From contig JANRBR010000022.1 in NCBI GenBank assembly GCA_030727405.1, positions 1 to 64,000 of the forward strand: DNA of 64,000 bases, in the 5' to 3' direction. Source of the DNA: Crocinitomicaceae bacterium. GTDB taxonomy: Bacteria; Bacteroidota; Bacteroidia; Flavobacteriales_D; Crocinitomicaceae. This document shows positions 19,851 to 28,490 of this stretch, one piece after another (within the stretch, counting starts at the first letter, position 1; every line of letters starts with the position of its first letter). The position numbers were made by a program, and so were the translations under genes. The notes under the pieces were generated by a model. The model made no database searches, was not told where the DNA came from, and saw only the letters and a list, made by a program, of their open reading frames with translations.

Positions 19851-20717
19851 TTATTCAGCTGAATTTTCTGTCGATTCTTCCGTTTCTGGAGCAACCTCTG
19901 CTACAGGAGCTTCTACTACTGCAGGTGCAGCCTCAACAACTGGTGCTACTTCAACAACTGGTGCTGCTTCAACAACTGCATTAACAACGTCAGAAGCATC
20001 CGCTTCATCTTTGTCACCAGCTTTTAAGTTTTTACGGTCTTCCAATCCTTCGCGAATTGCTTCACAAATTTGGTCCATAATTAAAGCAATTGATTTTGTT
20101 GCATCATCATTCGCCGGAATAGGGAAGTCAACTAATTTTGGATTAGAGTTGGTATCTACCATTGCAAACGTTGGGATGTTCAAACGATGAGCCTCAGCTA
20201 ATGCAATGTGTTCTTTTAAGATATCAATGATGAAAATAGCCGCTGGTTGACGCGTCATGTCTGCGATGGAACCAAACGTTTTCTCTAATTTTTCTCTTTG
20301 ACGAGTTTTGAATAATTTCTCACGTTTGTTCAATGTTTCCCATGAACCATCTGACTTCATTTTGTCAATCATGGCCATTTTACGGATAGACTTACGTGTT
20401 GTTTGAAAGTTTGTCAACATACCACCTGTCCAACGCTCTGTTACGAAAGGCATGTTTACTTTTGCCACGCGCTCAGAAACGATTTCTTTGGCTTGTTTTT
20501 TAGTAGCAACGAAAAGAACTTTTTTACCAGATTTAGCAATCTGCTTCATAGCAGCACAAGCTTGATCTAAGTGAACCATCGTTTTGTTCAAATCGATGAT
20601 GTGGATTCCTTTTTTCTCTTCAAAGATGTAAGGAGCCATTGCTGGGTTCCATTTTCTTTTCAAGTGACCAAAATGTACACCTGCTTCTAATAAAGTTTCA
20701 AATTTTAATTTAGACAT
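19851..20717 (-). CDS. rpsB: Small ribosomal subunit protein uS2
   Basis: 288 residues. The S2 core (~1-230) has 'LLEAGVHFGHLKRKWNP', 'VLFVATKKQA' and 'NIPTFAMVDTNSNP'. The final ~45 residues are a low-complexity Ala/Val/Pro/Glu tail that is absent from short S2 proteins and encoded partly by an 18-base tandem repeat (19933-19980). A 111-base leader separates it from rpsI. Confidence 0.97.
   Translation of the reverse strand: MSKLKFETLLEAGVHFGHLKRKWNPAMAPYIFEEKKGIHIIDLNKTMVHLDQACAAMKQIAKSGKKVLFVATKKQAKEIVSERVAKVNMPFVTERWTGGMLTNFQTTRKSIRKMAMIDKMKSDGSWETLNKREKLFKTRQREKLEKTFGSIADMTRQPAAIFIIDILKEHIALAEAHRLNIPTFAMVDTNSNPKLVDFPIPANDDATKSIALIMDQICEAIREGLEDRKNLKAGDKDEADASDVVNAVVEAAPVVEVAPVVEAAPAVVEAPVAEVAPETEESTENSAE
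19933..19980. repeat. 18-base tandem repeat in the rpsB tail
   Basis: Two near-identical 18-base units starting TCAACAACTGGTGCT plus a 12-base partial third copy. They encode the repeated (V)VEAAP/VVEVAP segment of the S2 tail. In-frame repeats like this can expand or contract. Confidence 0.75.
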
Positions 20718-20828
20718 ATTTTGTTTTTGTTTACGTTCCTAATATAATAAGTTAAGCAACGAAGGAGGGACAACCATTGATTGTAGGTACTCCATCGTTT
20801 GGATGCTAAACAGCCTAATCCTCGAAGA
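20718..20828 (-). promoter_or_regulatory. rpsI-rpsB intergenic leader, possible structured mRNA
   Basis: 111 bases precede rpsB, much longer than the other gaps in this operon. On the minus strand GGAG...CTCC and an inner ACAA...TTGT can pair as nested stems. No terminator is visible. This might be an autoregulatory S2 leader, but only weak complementarity supports it. Confidence 0.25.
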
Positions 20829-21215
20829 TTAACGTTTCGAGAACTGGAATTTCTTACGTGCTTTCGGTTGACCTGGTTTCTTACGCTCAACCATTCTTGG
20901 ATCACGTGTCATCAATCCTTCTGCTTTCAATAATGGTTTGTAATCAGCAGATAACTCAACAAGCGCTCTGGAGATACCCAAACGAATCGCTTCAGCCTGA
21001 CCATTGATTCCACCACCCATGACGTTTACTTTAATGTCATATTGACCTACAGTGTCCGTAAGGATAAATGGTTGGTTGATTTTCGCTTGAAGTACATCAA
21101 TTGGAAACATTACCTTCATTTCTTTTTTATTCACAACGATTTTCCCCTTACCTTTTGACATGTAAACGCGAGCAACAGCTGTTTTTCTTCTTCCTAAAGC
21201 ATTAATTACTTCCAT
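20829..21215 (-). CDS. rpsI: Small ribosomal subunit protein uS9
   Basis: 128 residues. Begins 'MEVINALGRRKTAVARVYM' and ends 'RKKFQFSKR', the conserved basic tail that reaches the P-site tRNA. The central 'VMGGGINGQAEAIRLGISRAL' is typical. It starts 5 bases after rplM. Confidence 0.97.
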   Translation of the reverse strand: MEVINALGRRKTAVARVYMSKGKGKIVVNKKEMKVMFPIDVLQAKINQPFILTDTVGQYDIKVNVMGGGINGQAEAIRLGISRALVELSADYKPLLKAEGLMTRDPRMVERKKPGQPKARKKFQFSKR

Positions 21216-21220
21216 GATTC

Positions 21221-21676
21221 TTATTTGAGTGTATCAAGATTTAATAACTGAGGTTGTTGAGCTTCGTGTTTGTGCTCCCCACCTGTATAAACTTTTAAAT
21301 TGGTGTACAATTTACGACCAAGTGTATTTTTAGGCAACATTCCTTTTACCGCTTTCTCGATCAAACGCTCTGGATGTTTTCTTAACATTTCCTCAGCTGA
21401 AGTGAAACGTTGTCCACCTGGGTATCCAGAGAAACGTACGTATTCTTTGTCTTCTAACTTAGTTCCTGAAAAAGCAACTTTCTCTGCGTTGATGACAATC
21501 ACATTGTCGCCACAATCCGCATGCGGAGTATAACAGGTTTTGTATTTTCCTCGGATGATTTTAGCCACTTTACTAGCTAATCTACCTACTGTTTGACCTT
21601 CTGCATCTACAACATACCACTTTTTGTCTGCAGTTTCTGTGTTGCCTGATAACGTTCTGTAACTTAATGTATTCAC
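21221..21676 (-). CDS. rplM: Large ribosomal subunit protein uL13
   Basis: 151 residues with L13 motifs '[19 protein letters not shown]' (~20-38), '[18 protein letters not shown]' and '[11 protein letters not shown]' (~113). First gene of the rplM-rpsI-rpsB-tsf block, behind a consensus promoter. Confidence 0.97.
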   Translation of the reverse strand: MNTLSYRTLSGNTETADKKWYVVDAEGQTVGRLASKVAKIIRGKYKTCYTPHADCGDNVIVINAEKVAFSGTKLEDKEYVRFSGYPGGQRFTSAEEMLRKHPERLIEKAVKGMLPKNTLGRKLYTNLKVYTGGEHKHEAQQPQLLNLDTLK

Positions 21677-21724
21677 GGTACTTTTTATTAAATAAAAAAC
21701 GAATAAACCCTAAAATTAGGGGTG

Positions 21725-21755
21725 CAAAGATACAACTATTGTGATTAAATACAAA
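21725..21755 (-). promoter_or_regulatory. Consensus promoter of the rplM operon
   Basis: On the minus strand TTTG (21755-21752), 19 bases, then TATCTTTG (21732-21725). This is an exact fit to the Bacteroidota TTTG-N19-TAnnTTTG promoter. The leader is about 45 bases. Confidence 0.85.
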
Positions 21756-21778
21756 TGAAAAGCGAAAAAAAGACGAAT

Positions 21779-22549
21779 TTATTTTGCTTTAAATGCAGAA
21801 ATGGCATTTCTCGTGAAATCACTGAGTACAAGTCGACCACTTATTGAAGCGCGCTCCATGAGTAATTGATCCCAATTCTCCGTTCCTCGCCAAAAAATAC
21901 GCTTTAATTCCATCATTGCTTCGGGATTCGACTGGAGCAATTGTTGAATCAATTGATCGATGGCCTGATCCATTGTTTCCGCATCTTCATAGGTGTTTGT
22001 GTACAATCCTTTTTCTTTTGCCCATTCTGCCGAGCGCCACTCGCTTGCATTGATGGCCAATTCACTCATTGCCGATAAGCCTATTTTTCGCTCTACTGCT
22101 GGACCAACCACAAATGGACCTATGCCCACTGCTAATTCGGATAATTTCACTTCTGCACGATTCGTAGCAAAACAATAATCTACGGAGGAGGCAAGTCCAA
22201 CGCCACCGCCAACAGCTTTTCCTTGGACACGACCAATGATTAATTTTGGACATTTACGACATGCATTGATTACCAATGCGAAGCCTGAAAAGAAATGGTG
22301 GCCTGTTTCTAAATCTTCGATGGAAATGAGCTCGTCAAAACTCGCCCCAGCACAAAACGCGCGTTCTCCACTTGAACGTAGTAAAATCACCTTTACGGCT
22401 TCATTCTGTCCCAATTCGCTAATGGTTTCTGCTAGTTTGCGTAATATTTTACCTGGTAAAGAATTACTCATTGGGTGACCAAACGTGATCGTTCCTAGTC
22501 CATTTGAGCTTAATTCTACATCTACAAATCCTTGTTCTCTTGCGTCCAT
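21779..22549 (-). CDS. Enoyl-CoA hydratase/isomerase (crotonase) family protein
   Basis: 256 residues. Crotonase fold with the oxyanion-hole region 'AFCAGASFDEL' (~66) and 'GKAVGGGVGLASSVDY' (~107). A Glu at 'LSELAVGIGP' (~140) occupies a usual catalytic position. Hydratase, isomerase or methylglutaconyl-CoA hydratase activity cannot be separated by eye. It starts 3 bases after the coiled-coil membrane protein gene, so it is probably co-transcribed with it. Confidence 0.85.
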   Translation of the reverse strand: MDAREQGFVDVELSSNGLGTITFGHPMSNSLPGKILRKLAETISELGQNEAVKVILLRSSGERAFCAGASFDELISIEDLETGHHFFSGFALVINACRKCPKLIIGRVQGKAVGGGVGLASSVDYCFATNRAEVKLSELAVGIGPFVVGPAVERKIGLSAMSELAINASEWRSAEWAKEKGLYTNTYEDAETMDQAIDQLIQQLLQSNPEAMMELKRIFWRGTENWDQLLMERASISGRLVLSDFTRNAISAFKAK

Positions 22550-22552
22550 ATC

Positions 22553-23512
22553 TTATTTCAATGAAAAGCTATCCGTTCCAATCAAATACCCATCACAGTA
22601 TAAACTTACTTTGTAAGCTCCTTTTGATAAGTCTTCTCCTTTGATGCTGTAATAAATGGTTAAATCAATCGCTTCGTTTTGATAGTCGATTTCTTTGCGT
22701 TCCGAATAGGAAATACTTCCGCTCTCCGTTTCAAAAATGTAATTCGCTTTGGTTTGAATGGTTTGACCGTTTGGACCAACAATTCGCATGTAAACGATTT
22801 TCTTTCCGGCATTTGCCAAGACGTTTTCAGATAAGGTAAAGCTGCTGCGAATTTGCACGGCATTTCTTGCTTTATCTGTAGGTTCGGGTATGTTGTTTAA
22901 CTTCAGGCGTAATGCGGTCGATTGGATGTTGTAGGCCTGAAGTTTACTTCCTTTTTTCACTTGCTGCTGACTAGTTTCTGCCGCTTTTCGGTATTCATCG
23001 CGTTCGTTCGACGTGCTTGATAATTTAGCGGAGGTTTCCACCAATTCAGAGCCAATTTTGATGTTTAAGGTATTCAAGGAATCAATGGTGCGAACGTAGC
23101 TTCGCATAATGCCTCTTAACGTTTCATTTTCTTTGCGAACCTTCACGAGTTCTCGGTAGGTTAGCTTGCCGCTTTCCACTTTTTGTAAAAGGGTATTGAT
23201 GCGGTCTTTCTGTTTGTTTAAACTGTCTGCTTTGGAAGCGTCCATTTCTATTAACTTGTCGTAATTATCGAGCATGTTACGAAAATCTTTCTTCAAGTCC
23301 TTTGATAAGTCTCCCACGTTAATGTATCCACCGAGCATTTCTTCCATGCCGGCCATGTCATTCGTTAATTGAGCATTTTCATTTTTACATTGATTTAATT
23401 TTGTTCGTTGTGTCGACCAAGCATAGGCTAAGGCAGAAATTCCGATCAATAAAATGAAAATAAATCCGAGGTATAAACCATTGGAACTTTTTGGCGTTTG
23501 ATCTTCTGTCAT
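22553..23512 (-). CDS. Membrane-anchored coiled-coil protein of unknown function
   Basis: 319 residues. One transmembrane helix (~14-30), then a long charged helical/coiled-coil region (~35-190), then a beta-rich C-terminal domain (~195-319) with 'YMRIVGPNGQTI' and 'YKVSLYCDGYLIGTDSFSL'. The C-terminal end resembles surface or Ig-like domains. I do not recognise a named family. Its partner downstream is a crotonase. Confidence 0.7.
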   Translation of the reverse strand: MTEDQTPKSSNGLYLGFIFILLIGISALAYAWSTQRTKLNQCKNENAQLTNDMAGMEEMLGGYINVGDLSKDLKKDFRNMLDNYDKLIEMDASKADSLNKQKDRINTLLQKVESGKLTYRELVKVRKENETLRGIMRSYVRTIDSLNTLNIKIGSELVETSAKLSSTSNERDEYRKAAETSQQQVKKGSKLQAYNIQSTALRLKLNNIPEPTDKARNAVQIRSSFTLSENVLANAGKKIVYMRIVGPNGQTIQTKANYIFETESGSISYSERKEIDYQNEAIDLTIYYSIKGEDLSKGAYKVSLYCDGYLIGTDSFSLK

Positions 23513-23553
23513 CGTTTTTAAATTTTAATCAAAAATACGACAATTCTTGTTTT

Positions 23554-24987
23554 TTAAGTTATGTTTTGAACTTGAATCGTTACATCTTTTTGAAATCGCT
23601 GGATGCTATCTTGTCCAACAGCCGTAAACCGAACATCGCTACTTGCTGGGTATGGTCCACCATGGTGCATCGTTTCAACGACACGAACTCCGGTAGGAAC
23701 ACCATTAAGTACGATTCGACCAACTTTCGCACTGAGTAATTCGATCCATTCTTCCACTTTTGAATCTTGATTATGGTAAAAAATACTGCCCGTTAATTGA
23801 CCGGAAAATAGCCTTAGGCATTCGTTCAATTCGTGTGCTCGTTCATACCTCACCACGAGGGTAAAGGGGCCAAAAACCTCCTCTTGCATCGTTTTGTGTG
23901 CTTTAAAATACTTCAAGGTAGTTTCGGCTAAGCACCATTTTCCTTCAATGCCCTTTGTTTCTGTTTCGCTCAAATAAGCCTGCACGCCATCAATGGAAAG
24001 TATTTGATTCTTTCTCGATTCATAATTTTGGAGTATTCGAGGATGGAGCATCGGTACTGGAGTGGTAGCGGAAATCGCTTGTTTTAGTTTTTCAAAAAAT
24101 CCCTCGCCAGCTTCACCATTCGGAACGAAAATAATGCCAGGTTTTGTGCAGAATTGTCCGGCATCATTGGTGATTGAAAACGCTAGTTTTGTTGCGTAAT
24201 CCACTTGCTCAAATTTGCTCAGATCATCGTGAATGATCACTGGGTTTGCGCTCCCCATTTCAGCGAATACGGGAATGGGATTCTTTCTTGTAAGGACTAG
24301 GTCCATGAATGCTTTTCCGCCTTTAAAGCTTCCGGTGAATCCGACAGCTTGAATCCGTTCATCAAGGCAAAGGTTTTGTGCTAATTGGTGTCCGTCATCG
24401 ATAAGGTGCGTAAAAATCCCATAGGGATATGCAACTTGTTTCACTGCTTCAAGGATGCAATTTGCGACAGCAGTACTGGTCCCAACATGCATGGGATGAG
24501 CTTTCACCACGACACAGCATCCTGCAGCAAGCGCGGAGATGGTGTCGCCGCCGGCGGTTGAGTAGGCAAGCGGAAAATTACTTGACCCCAATACAAGAAC
24601 GGGTCCAATTGGATATTTTCGTTTGCTAATTTGAAGCGATTCACTCGGAAAATATTGAACCTTCTCCTCTAAATAATCGGTGCTTAAGTAGTTAGCAAAC
24701 AGCTCGATGGTTTGAATGGTTCGGTTCCATTCACTTTCAAATCGACTTTCAGATAAGCCACTTTCGCATAGGTAAAGATGCTTTATTCCTTCTTTATGCG
24801 TATTCATTTTGACCGCAATCACTCGAAGGAATTCAGCACGTTTCGCAGGACTTTCTTTTCCATAAAACGACTGTCCACTTGATAATGAGTCAAGCAGAAA
24901 GGCACAATCATCCTCAGAAGTCGGGAAATAAACTTCAGGATTCCATGAATTTTTACGTGGATTAAAGGTTCGAAAACCCGCGGACAT
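23554..24987 (-). CDS. Aldehyde dehydrogenase (NADP+-type, 2-oxoglutarate semialdehyde dehydrogenase-like)
   Basis: 477 residues. Catalytic Cys in 'NDAGQFCTKPG' (~280), catalytic Glu in 'VFAEMGSANPVI' (~244) and cofactor loop 'GFTGSFKGGKA' (~220). The short N-terminus and 'FCTKPG' resemble the alpha-ketoglutaric semialdehyde dehydrogenase subgroup, but the substrate is not certain. It begins one base after the purS stop, so it is in the pssA-purS operon. Confidence 0.85.
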   Translation of the reverse strand: MSAGFRTFNPRKNSWNPEVYFPTSEDDCAFLLDSLSSGQSFYGKESPAKRAEFLRVIAVKMNTHKEGIKHLYLCESGLSESRFESEWNRTIQTIELFANYLSTDYLEEKVQYFPSESLQISKRKYPIGPVLVLGSSNFPLAYSTAGGDTISALAAGCCVVVKAHPMHVGTSTAVANCILEAVKQVAYPYGIFTHLIDDGHQLAQNLCLDERIQAVGFTGSFKGGKAFMDLVLTRKNPIPVFAEMGSANPVIIHDDLSKFEQVDYATKLAFSITNDAGQFCTKPGIIFVPNGEAGEGFFEKLKQAISATTPVPMLHPRILQNYESRKNQILSIDGVQAYLSETETKGIEGKWCLAETTLKYFKAHKTMQEEVFGPFTLVVRYERAHELNECLRLFSGQLTGSIFYHNQDSKVEEWIELLSAKVGRIVLNGVPTGVRVVETMHHGGPYPASSDVRFTAVGQDSIQRFQKDVTIQVQNIT

Positions 24988-24988
24988 C

Positions 24989-25240
24989 TTAAGCCTCAGT
25001 TACAGAGAAATGAAAGCTTTCCATGATTTGATTTGCCAACATTTTTTGACAAGCCAAGGTTACTTTTTCTTCTGCCGCTGCTTTTGAGTCTGCCTCAACA
25101 AACAAGCGAATGTGTTTTCCAATACGTACGCCTTCTATTTCGGAAAGACCAATGTTTTTCATGGATTGAGATACAGCTTTACCTTGTGGGTCTAAAAGCG
25201 CATCTAACGGCATTACATCAATTTCAGCTTTGAATTTCAT
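24989..25240 (-). CDS. purS: Phosphoribosylformylglycinamidine synthase subunit PurS
   Basis: 83 residues from the ATG at 25240 (MKFKAEIDVMPLDALLDPQG); an upstream in-frame ATG at 25264 would add eight residues unlike the family. Signature 'LLDPQGKAVSQSM' and 'VRIGKHIRLFVEA' are diagnostic for PurS, which bridges PurL and PurQ in the FGAM synthase complex. No purL or purQ lies in this window. The start overlaps the end of pssA by 17 bases. Confidence 0.9.
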   Translation of the reverse strand: MKFKAEIDVMPLDALLDPQGKAVSQSMKNIGLSEIEGVRIGKHIRLFVEADSKAAAEEKVTLACQKMLANQIMESFHFSVTEA

Positions 25241-26072
25241 GTTTTTTACTTTGATTGTGTTCAATGATGGATAAAATCAGGTACAAAATTACAATTATTG
25301 GAATCGACCAGATAAAGAAAATAGGAATACTTATCAACGAAATGATAACAAGTAAGTAACGGTAGGTATTTTCCCGCCAGCCCCATGTTTTAAATTTCAA
25401 GGCAATTAATGGAAGTGGAGCAATCATTAAAATGGAGAATAACACACAAATCGCCGCCAAAGAATAGCAATCAAAAAGACCATAAATAAAATCGCTTTGA
25501 TGGCTCCAATTTTCCTTTTGATACCAAAAGTATAAAGGGAAGAACAAGAAGAAAAAGGTGCTTAGCGGTGTTGGAACGCCAATGAATTTATCCGACTGGC
25601 GTGTGTCAATGTTGAATTTAGCCAGGCGAAACATGGAGAAAAAAGGAATGATCAGGGCTGTGAAGGGCAAAAATTTAATGGAGGCATCGAATGAATTATT
25701 CACATCGTAGGACAAAGAAGCAAACCAAGCCATAATTTGATTGAAAACAAAATATTTCTGGGTATCTTCTACGGAGTTAGTGAGTTTGAGGTCAATCAGT
25801 GCGCTATAATCTACTCCCAACACAATCATCACCATCATAAAAATACCGGGGGCAACACCGAACGAAACAACATCGGCGAGTGAATCCAATTGCTTACCTA
25901 GTTCTCCGCTCGTTTTTGTTAAGCGGGCAACAAATCCATCTGCGAAATCAGCGATAACAGAAAAGAGCAAAAACATGGCTGCATAATCAAGCCTTCCACT
26001 CAATGTGAAAATAATTGACACAATTCCACAGCATAAATTCGTTGCAGTTAGTAAATTAGCGAGTCCAAACAT
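25224..26072 (-). CDS. pssA: CDP-diacylglycerol-serine O-phosphatidyltransferase
   Basis: 282 residues, multi-pass membrane protein. The CDP-alcohol phosphotransferase motif D-G-x2-A-R-x8-G-x3-D-x3-D is complete (starts ~45). Together with the N-terminal 'LANLLTATNLCCGI' this is typical of the type II PssA subfamily. It makes phosphatidylserine, precursor of phosphatidylethanolamine. First gene of a purS/aldehyde dehydrogenase operon. Confidence 0.92.
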   Translation of the reverse strand: MFGLANLLTATNLCCGIVSIIFTLSGRLDYAAMFLLFSVIADFADGFVARLTKTSGELGKQLDSLADVVSFGVAPGIFMMVMIVLGVDYSALIDLKLTNSVEDTQKYFVFNQIMAWFASLSYDVNNSFDASIKFLPFTALIIPFFSMFRLAKFNIDTRQSDKFIGVPTPLSTFFFLFFPLYFWYQKENWSHQSDFIYGLFDCYSLAAICVLFSILMIAPLPLIALKFKTWGWRENTYRYLLVIISLISIPIFFIWSIPIIVILYLILSIIEHNQSKKHEIQS

Positions 26073-26179
26073 GTGTTTTTTCGGGTAAATTTAGAATAAT
26101 TCTGAAAGCTGATCATGTTCGTGCCGTGTGTTTTTAGGAGAAATGCACAATTTTTACATCAAATTTGAGTTATTGACAC

Positions 26180-27268
26180 ATGATTAAATCTTTTCTTTTC
26201 TCTTTCAGCATCGTATTTCCATTCATAACCTTGAATGCGCAAGAAACCATCGCTCCCAAATACTCGAATGAATTCCTTTCTCTAGGCGTTGGAGCAGATG
26301 CTTTTTCTATGGGAAATGCAGTTGTTGCCTCAACTGAAGGTGTGAATGCGACCTATTGGAATCCCGCGGGGCTCATCAATCAAAAGACACAAATGGAAGC
26401 CAGCTTGATGCATTCCGAATATTTCGCCGGTATAGCAAAGTATGACCATGCTGCTTACAGTTATAAGTTGGATGAGGATCGGGCTATTGGGTTTTCATTT
26501 ATTCGATTTGGCGTAGACGACATCCCGAATACCACACAATTAATCGACAACAACGGTGTCATCAATTACGATAATGTACAGTTATTCACGGCAGGTGATT
26601 ACGCTTTTACAGGTTCTTATGCACAACGATTGAAAGTGAAAGGAATGAGCATCGGGGGAACAGCCAAAGTCATTTATCGAAACATTGGAGATTTCGCCCA
26701 TTCTTGGGGATTTGGTTTGGATGCAGGCTGGCAGTACCAACTTCCAAAGCATTGGAAATTTGGGATCATGGCGCGCGACATCACGACCACCTTCAATGCC
26801 TGGGTTTTTGACTTGAGTCCGGAAATGCAATCGGTTTTTCTGAACACACAAAATGAACTTCCAACAAATGGACTTGAATTAACCTTGCCTCGTTTGGTTT
26901 TTGCTGCATCCGGAAACGTAGATCTCGGTAAAAAGGGCCTTAATCTGAGCGGTGAAATCGATTTGGATATGACGACAGATGGCAAGCGAAACGTGCTTTT
27001 TAAAACAAATTTCGCGTCGTTTGACCCCCATGCTGGCATTTGCTTTTCCTATAAAAACATCTTGAAAGTTCGTGGTGGCGTGTCGAGTATTCAGCAATTC
27101 ACCAATTACGATTTATCGACTTATTGGGGATTTCAACCAAACATCGGAGTGGGGGTAAAATTAAAAAATGTTCAATTGGATTATGCTTTCACGCGTTTGG
27201 GGGATGTTAAAACCAATTATTACACCCACGTTTTTTCGCTGCGATTTCAGTTTGGGAAACGCGCTTAA
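26180..27268 (+). CDS. PorV/PorQ-like type IX secretion-associated outer-membrane protein (PorV2-like)
   Basis: 362 residues with a signal peptide (1-20, ending NAQ) and then a beta-barrel of the PorV/FadL-like group: 'FLSLGVGADAFSMGNAVVA' (~30-48) and 'NATYWNPAGLI' (~56) are diagnostic. PorV shuttles T9SS substrates to the attachment complex; paralogues called PorV2 are common and of uncertain role. It overlaps the convergent phosphatase gene by 4 bases. Confidence 0.82.
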   Translation: MIKSFLFSFSIVFPFITLNAQETIAPKYSNEFLSLGVGADAFSMGNAVVASTEGVNATYWNPAGLINQKTQMEASLMHSEYFAGIAKYDHAAYSYKLDEDRAIGFSFIRFGVDDIPNTTQLIDNNGVINYDNVQLFTAGDYAFTGSYAQRLKVKGMSIGGTAKVIYRNIGDFAHSWGFGLDAGWQYQLPKHWKFGIMARDITTTFNAWVFDLSPEMQSVFLNTQNELPTNGLELTLPRLVFAASGNVDLGKKGLNLSGEIDLDMTTDGKRNVLFKTNFASFDPHAGICFSYKNILKVRGGVSSIQQFTNYDLSTYWGFQPNIGVGVKLKNVQLDYAFTRLGDVKTNYYTHVFSLRFQFGKRA

Positions 27269-28488
27269 AAGAATTTACAGCTGAAAATCGCCGTGTCGTC
27301 CACGTAATTTAGCGGGCCTTTCCAATCTTCTAATTTGGAAAAAATGATGTTATTCATGTCTTCCATTTTCAATGGAGCATATGCTTGCACATTCTTTATG
27401 AGTCGTTCCACACCAAATTGTTCTCCTTCTTCGTTCTCTAATTCCACTACTCCGTCGGTGAAAAGCACAAAGGTGGTATTGGTATTCAAAACGAGTTTAC
27501 CCACTTTAATGCTCGGAAGTTCATCCAACATGCCAAGCCCAATGCAACCGTCTTTGAGCATGGTTACTTTTCTTCCGTTGAGTAAAAAAGGATGATTGTG
27601 GCCCGCATTCACGTAGGTCATCTTTCTCGTGTAGGCATTGTAGTGTGCTAGGAAAAACGTGATAAACTTCTCTCCTTTGGCACTCTTCATGACCAATTTG
27701 TTGAGTTCCTCCATTAGGAAGGACATTTCAAATCGTTGGTATTTGAAAAGTGTTCGAATGGTGGCTTGAAAATTCGCCATCAACATAGCTGCACTGATTC
27801 CTTTTCCGCTGACATCGCCGATGCAAATAATGTACTCTTCATCGCCTAATGGAATGAAGTCATAATAATCACCACCGATTGCATGACGGGGAATGTATTT
27901 TCCAGAAAGGTCCATTTTTCTGTTGGACGGAAGTTCGGATGGAAAGAGTAATTTTTGCATTTCCGAAGCTACTTCGAGTTCTTTTGAAATGCGTTCCTTG
28001 ATGATGTGTTGTTTGACCAAACGATGATTCTCAACGGCAACTGAAATGATGTTCGCTAGTGTTTGTGCAAATGAAAAATGGGCGGGCTCGAGAAACTCGG
28101 TTTTCCCCATGGTTGAGATCAACAAGTAGGCGAGGGGTTTGCCTTGATGGCTAACTGGTATTACTGCTTGAAAATCACTTAAAAGGTGCGAGTTGGAAGA
28201 TTCAACTAAGGTAATTTCTTTGAAACGAACAAGTTCCGCTTCCATCAATTGAAGGTCGATTCGCCCCTTATATCCTACTTTAACCGGGCAATGCCATTCT
28301 TCTTCTTTGATGAAAAGCACAAAACGATTGAAACTGAGTTGTTCCTTTAGGATAAAGGAAAAAAGTTTAAATAAAGACTCAACGGGCAAGTTGGAATTAA
28401 TGGCATTCGTTATCTCCAACAAGGAATGAAGGCGATTGTCCTTCATCTCTAATTGGGTCAATAATTCAGTGCCTGTATTGAATCGCAT
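27265..28488 (-). CDS. GAF-SpoIIE (PP2C-type) serine phosphatase
   Basis: 407 residues. N-terminal GAF-like domain (~20-160), a linker helix (~165-190) and a C-terminal SpoIIE/RsbU phosphatase domain with metal-binding 'AIGGDYYDF' (~204) and 'CIGDVSGKGISAAMLMA' (~222). These enzymes usually dephosphorylate anti-sigma-factor antagonists in partner-switching or act in stress signalling. No partner STAS or kinase gene is nearby. It follows lpxD with two bases between them. Confidence 0.88.
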   Translation of the reverse strand: MRFNTGTELLTQLEMKDNRLHSLLEITNAINSNLPVESLFKLFSFILKEQLSFNRFVLFIKEEEWHCPVKVGYKGRIDLQLMEAELVRFKEITLVESSNSHLLSDFQAVIPVSHQGKPLAYLLISTMGKTEFLEPAHFSFAQTLANIISVAVENHRLVKQHIIKERISKELEVASEMQKLLFPSELPSNRKMDLSGKYIPRHAIGGDYYDFIPLGDEEYIICIGDVSGKGISAAMLMANFQATIRTLFKYQRFEMSFLMEELNKLVMKSAKGEKFITFFLAHYNAYTRKMTYVNAGHNHPFLLNGRKVTMLKDGCIGLGMLDELPSIKVGKLVLNTNTTFVLFTDGVVELENEEGEQFGVERLIKNVQAYAPLKMEDMNNIIFSKLEDWKGPLNYVDDTAIFSCKFF

Positions 28489-28490
28489 GT

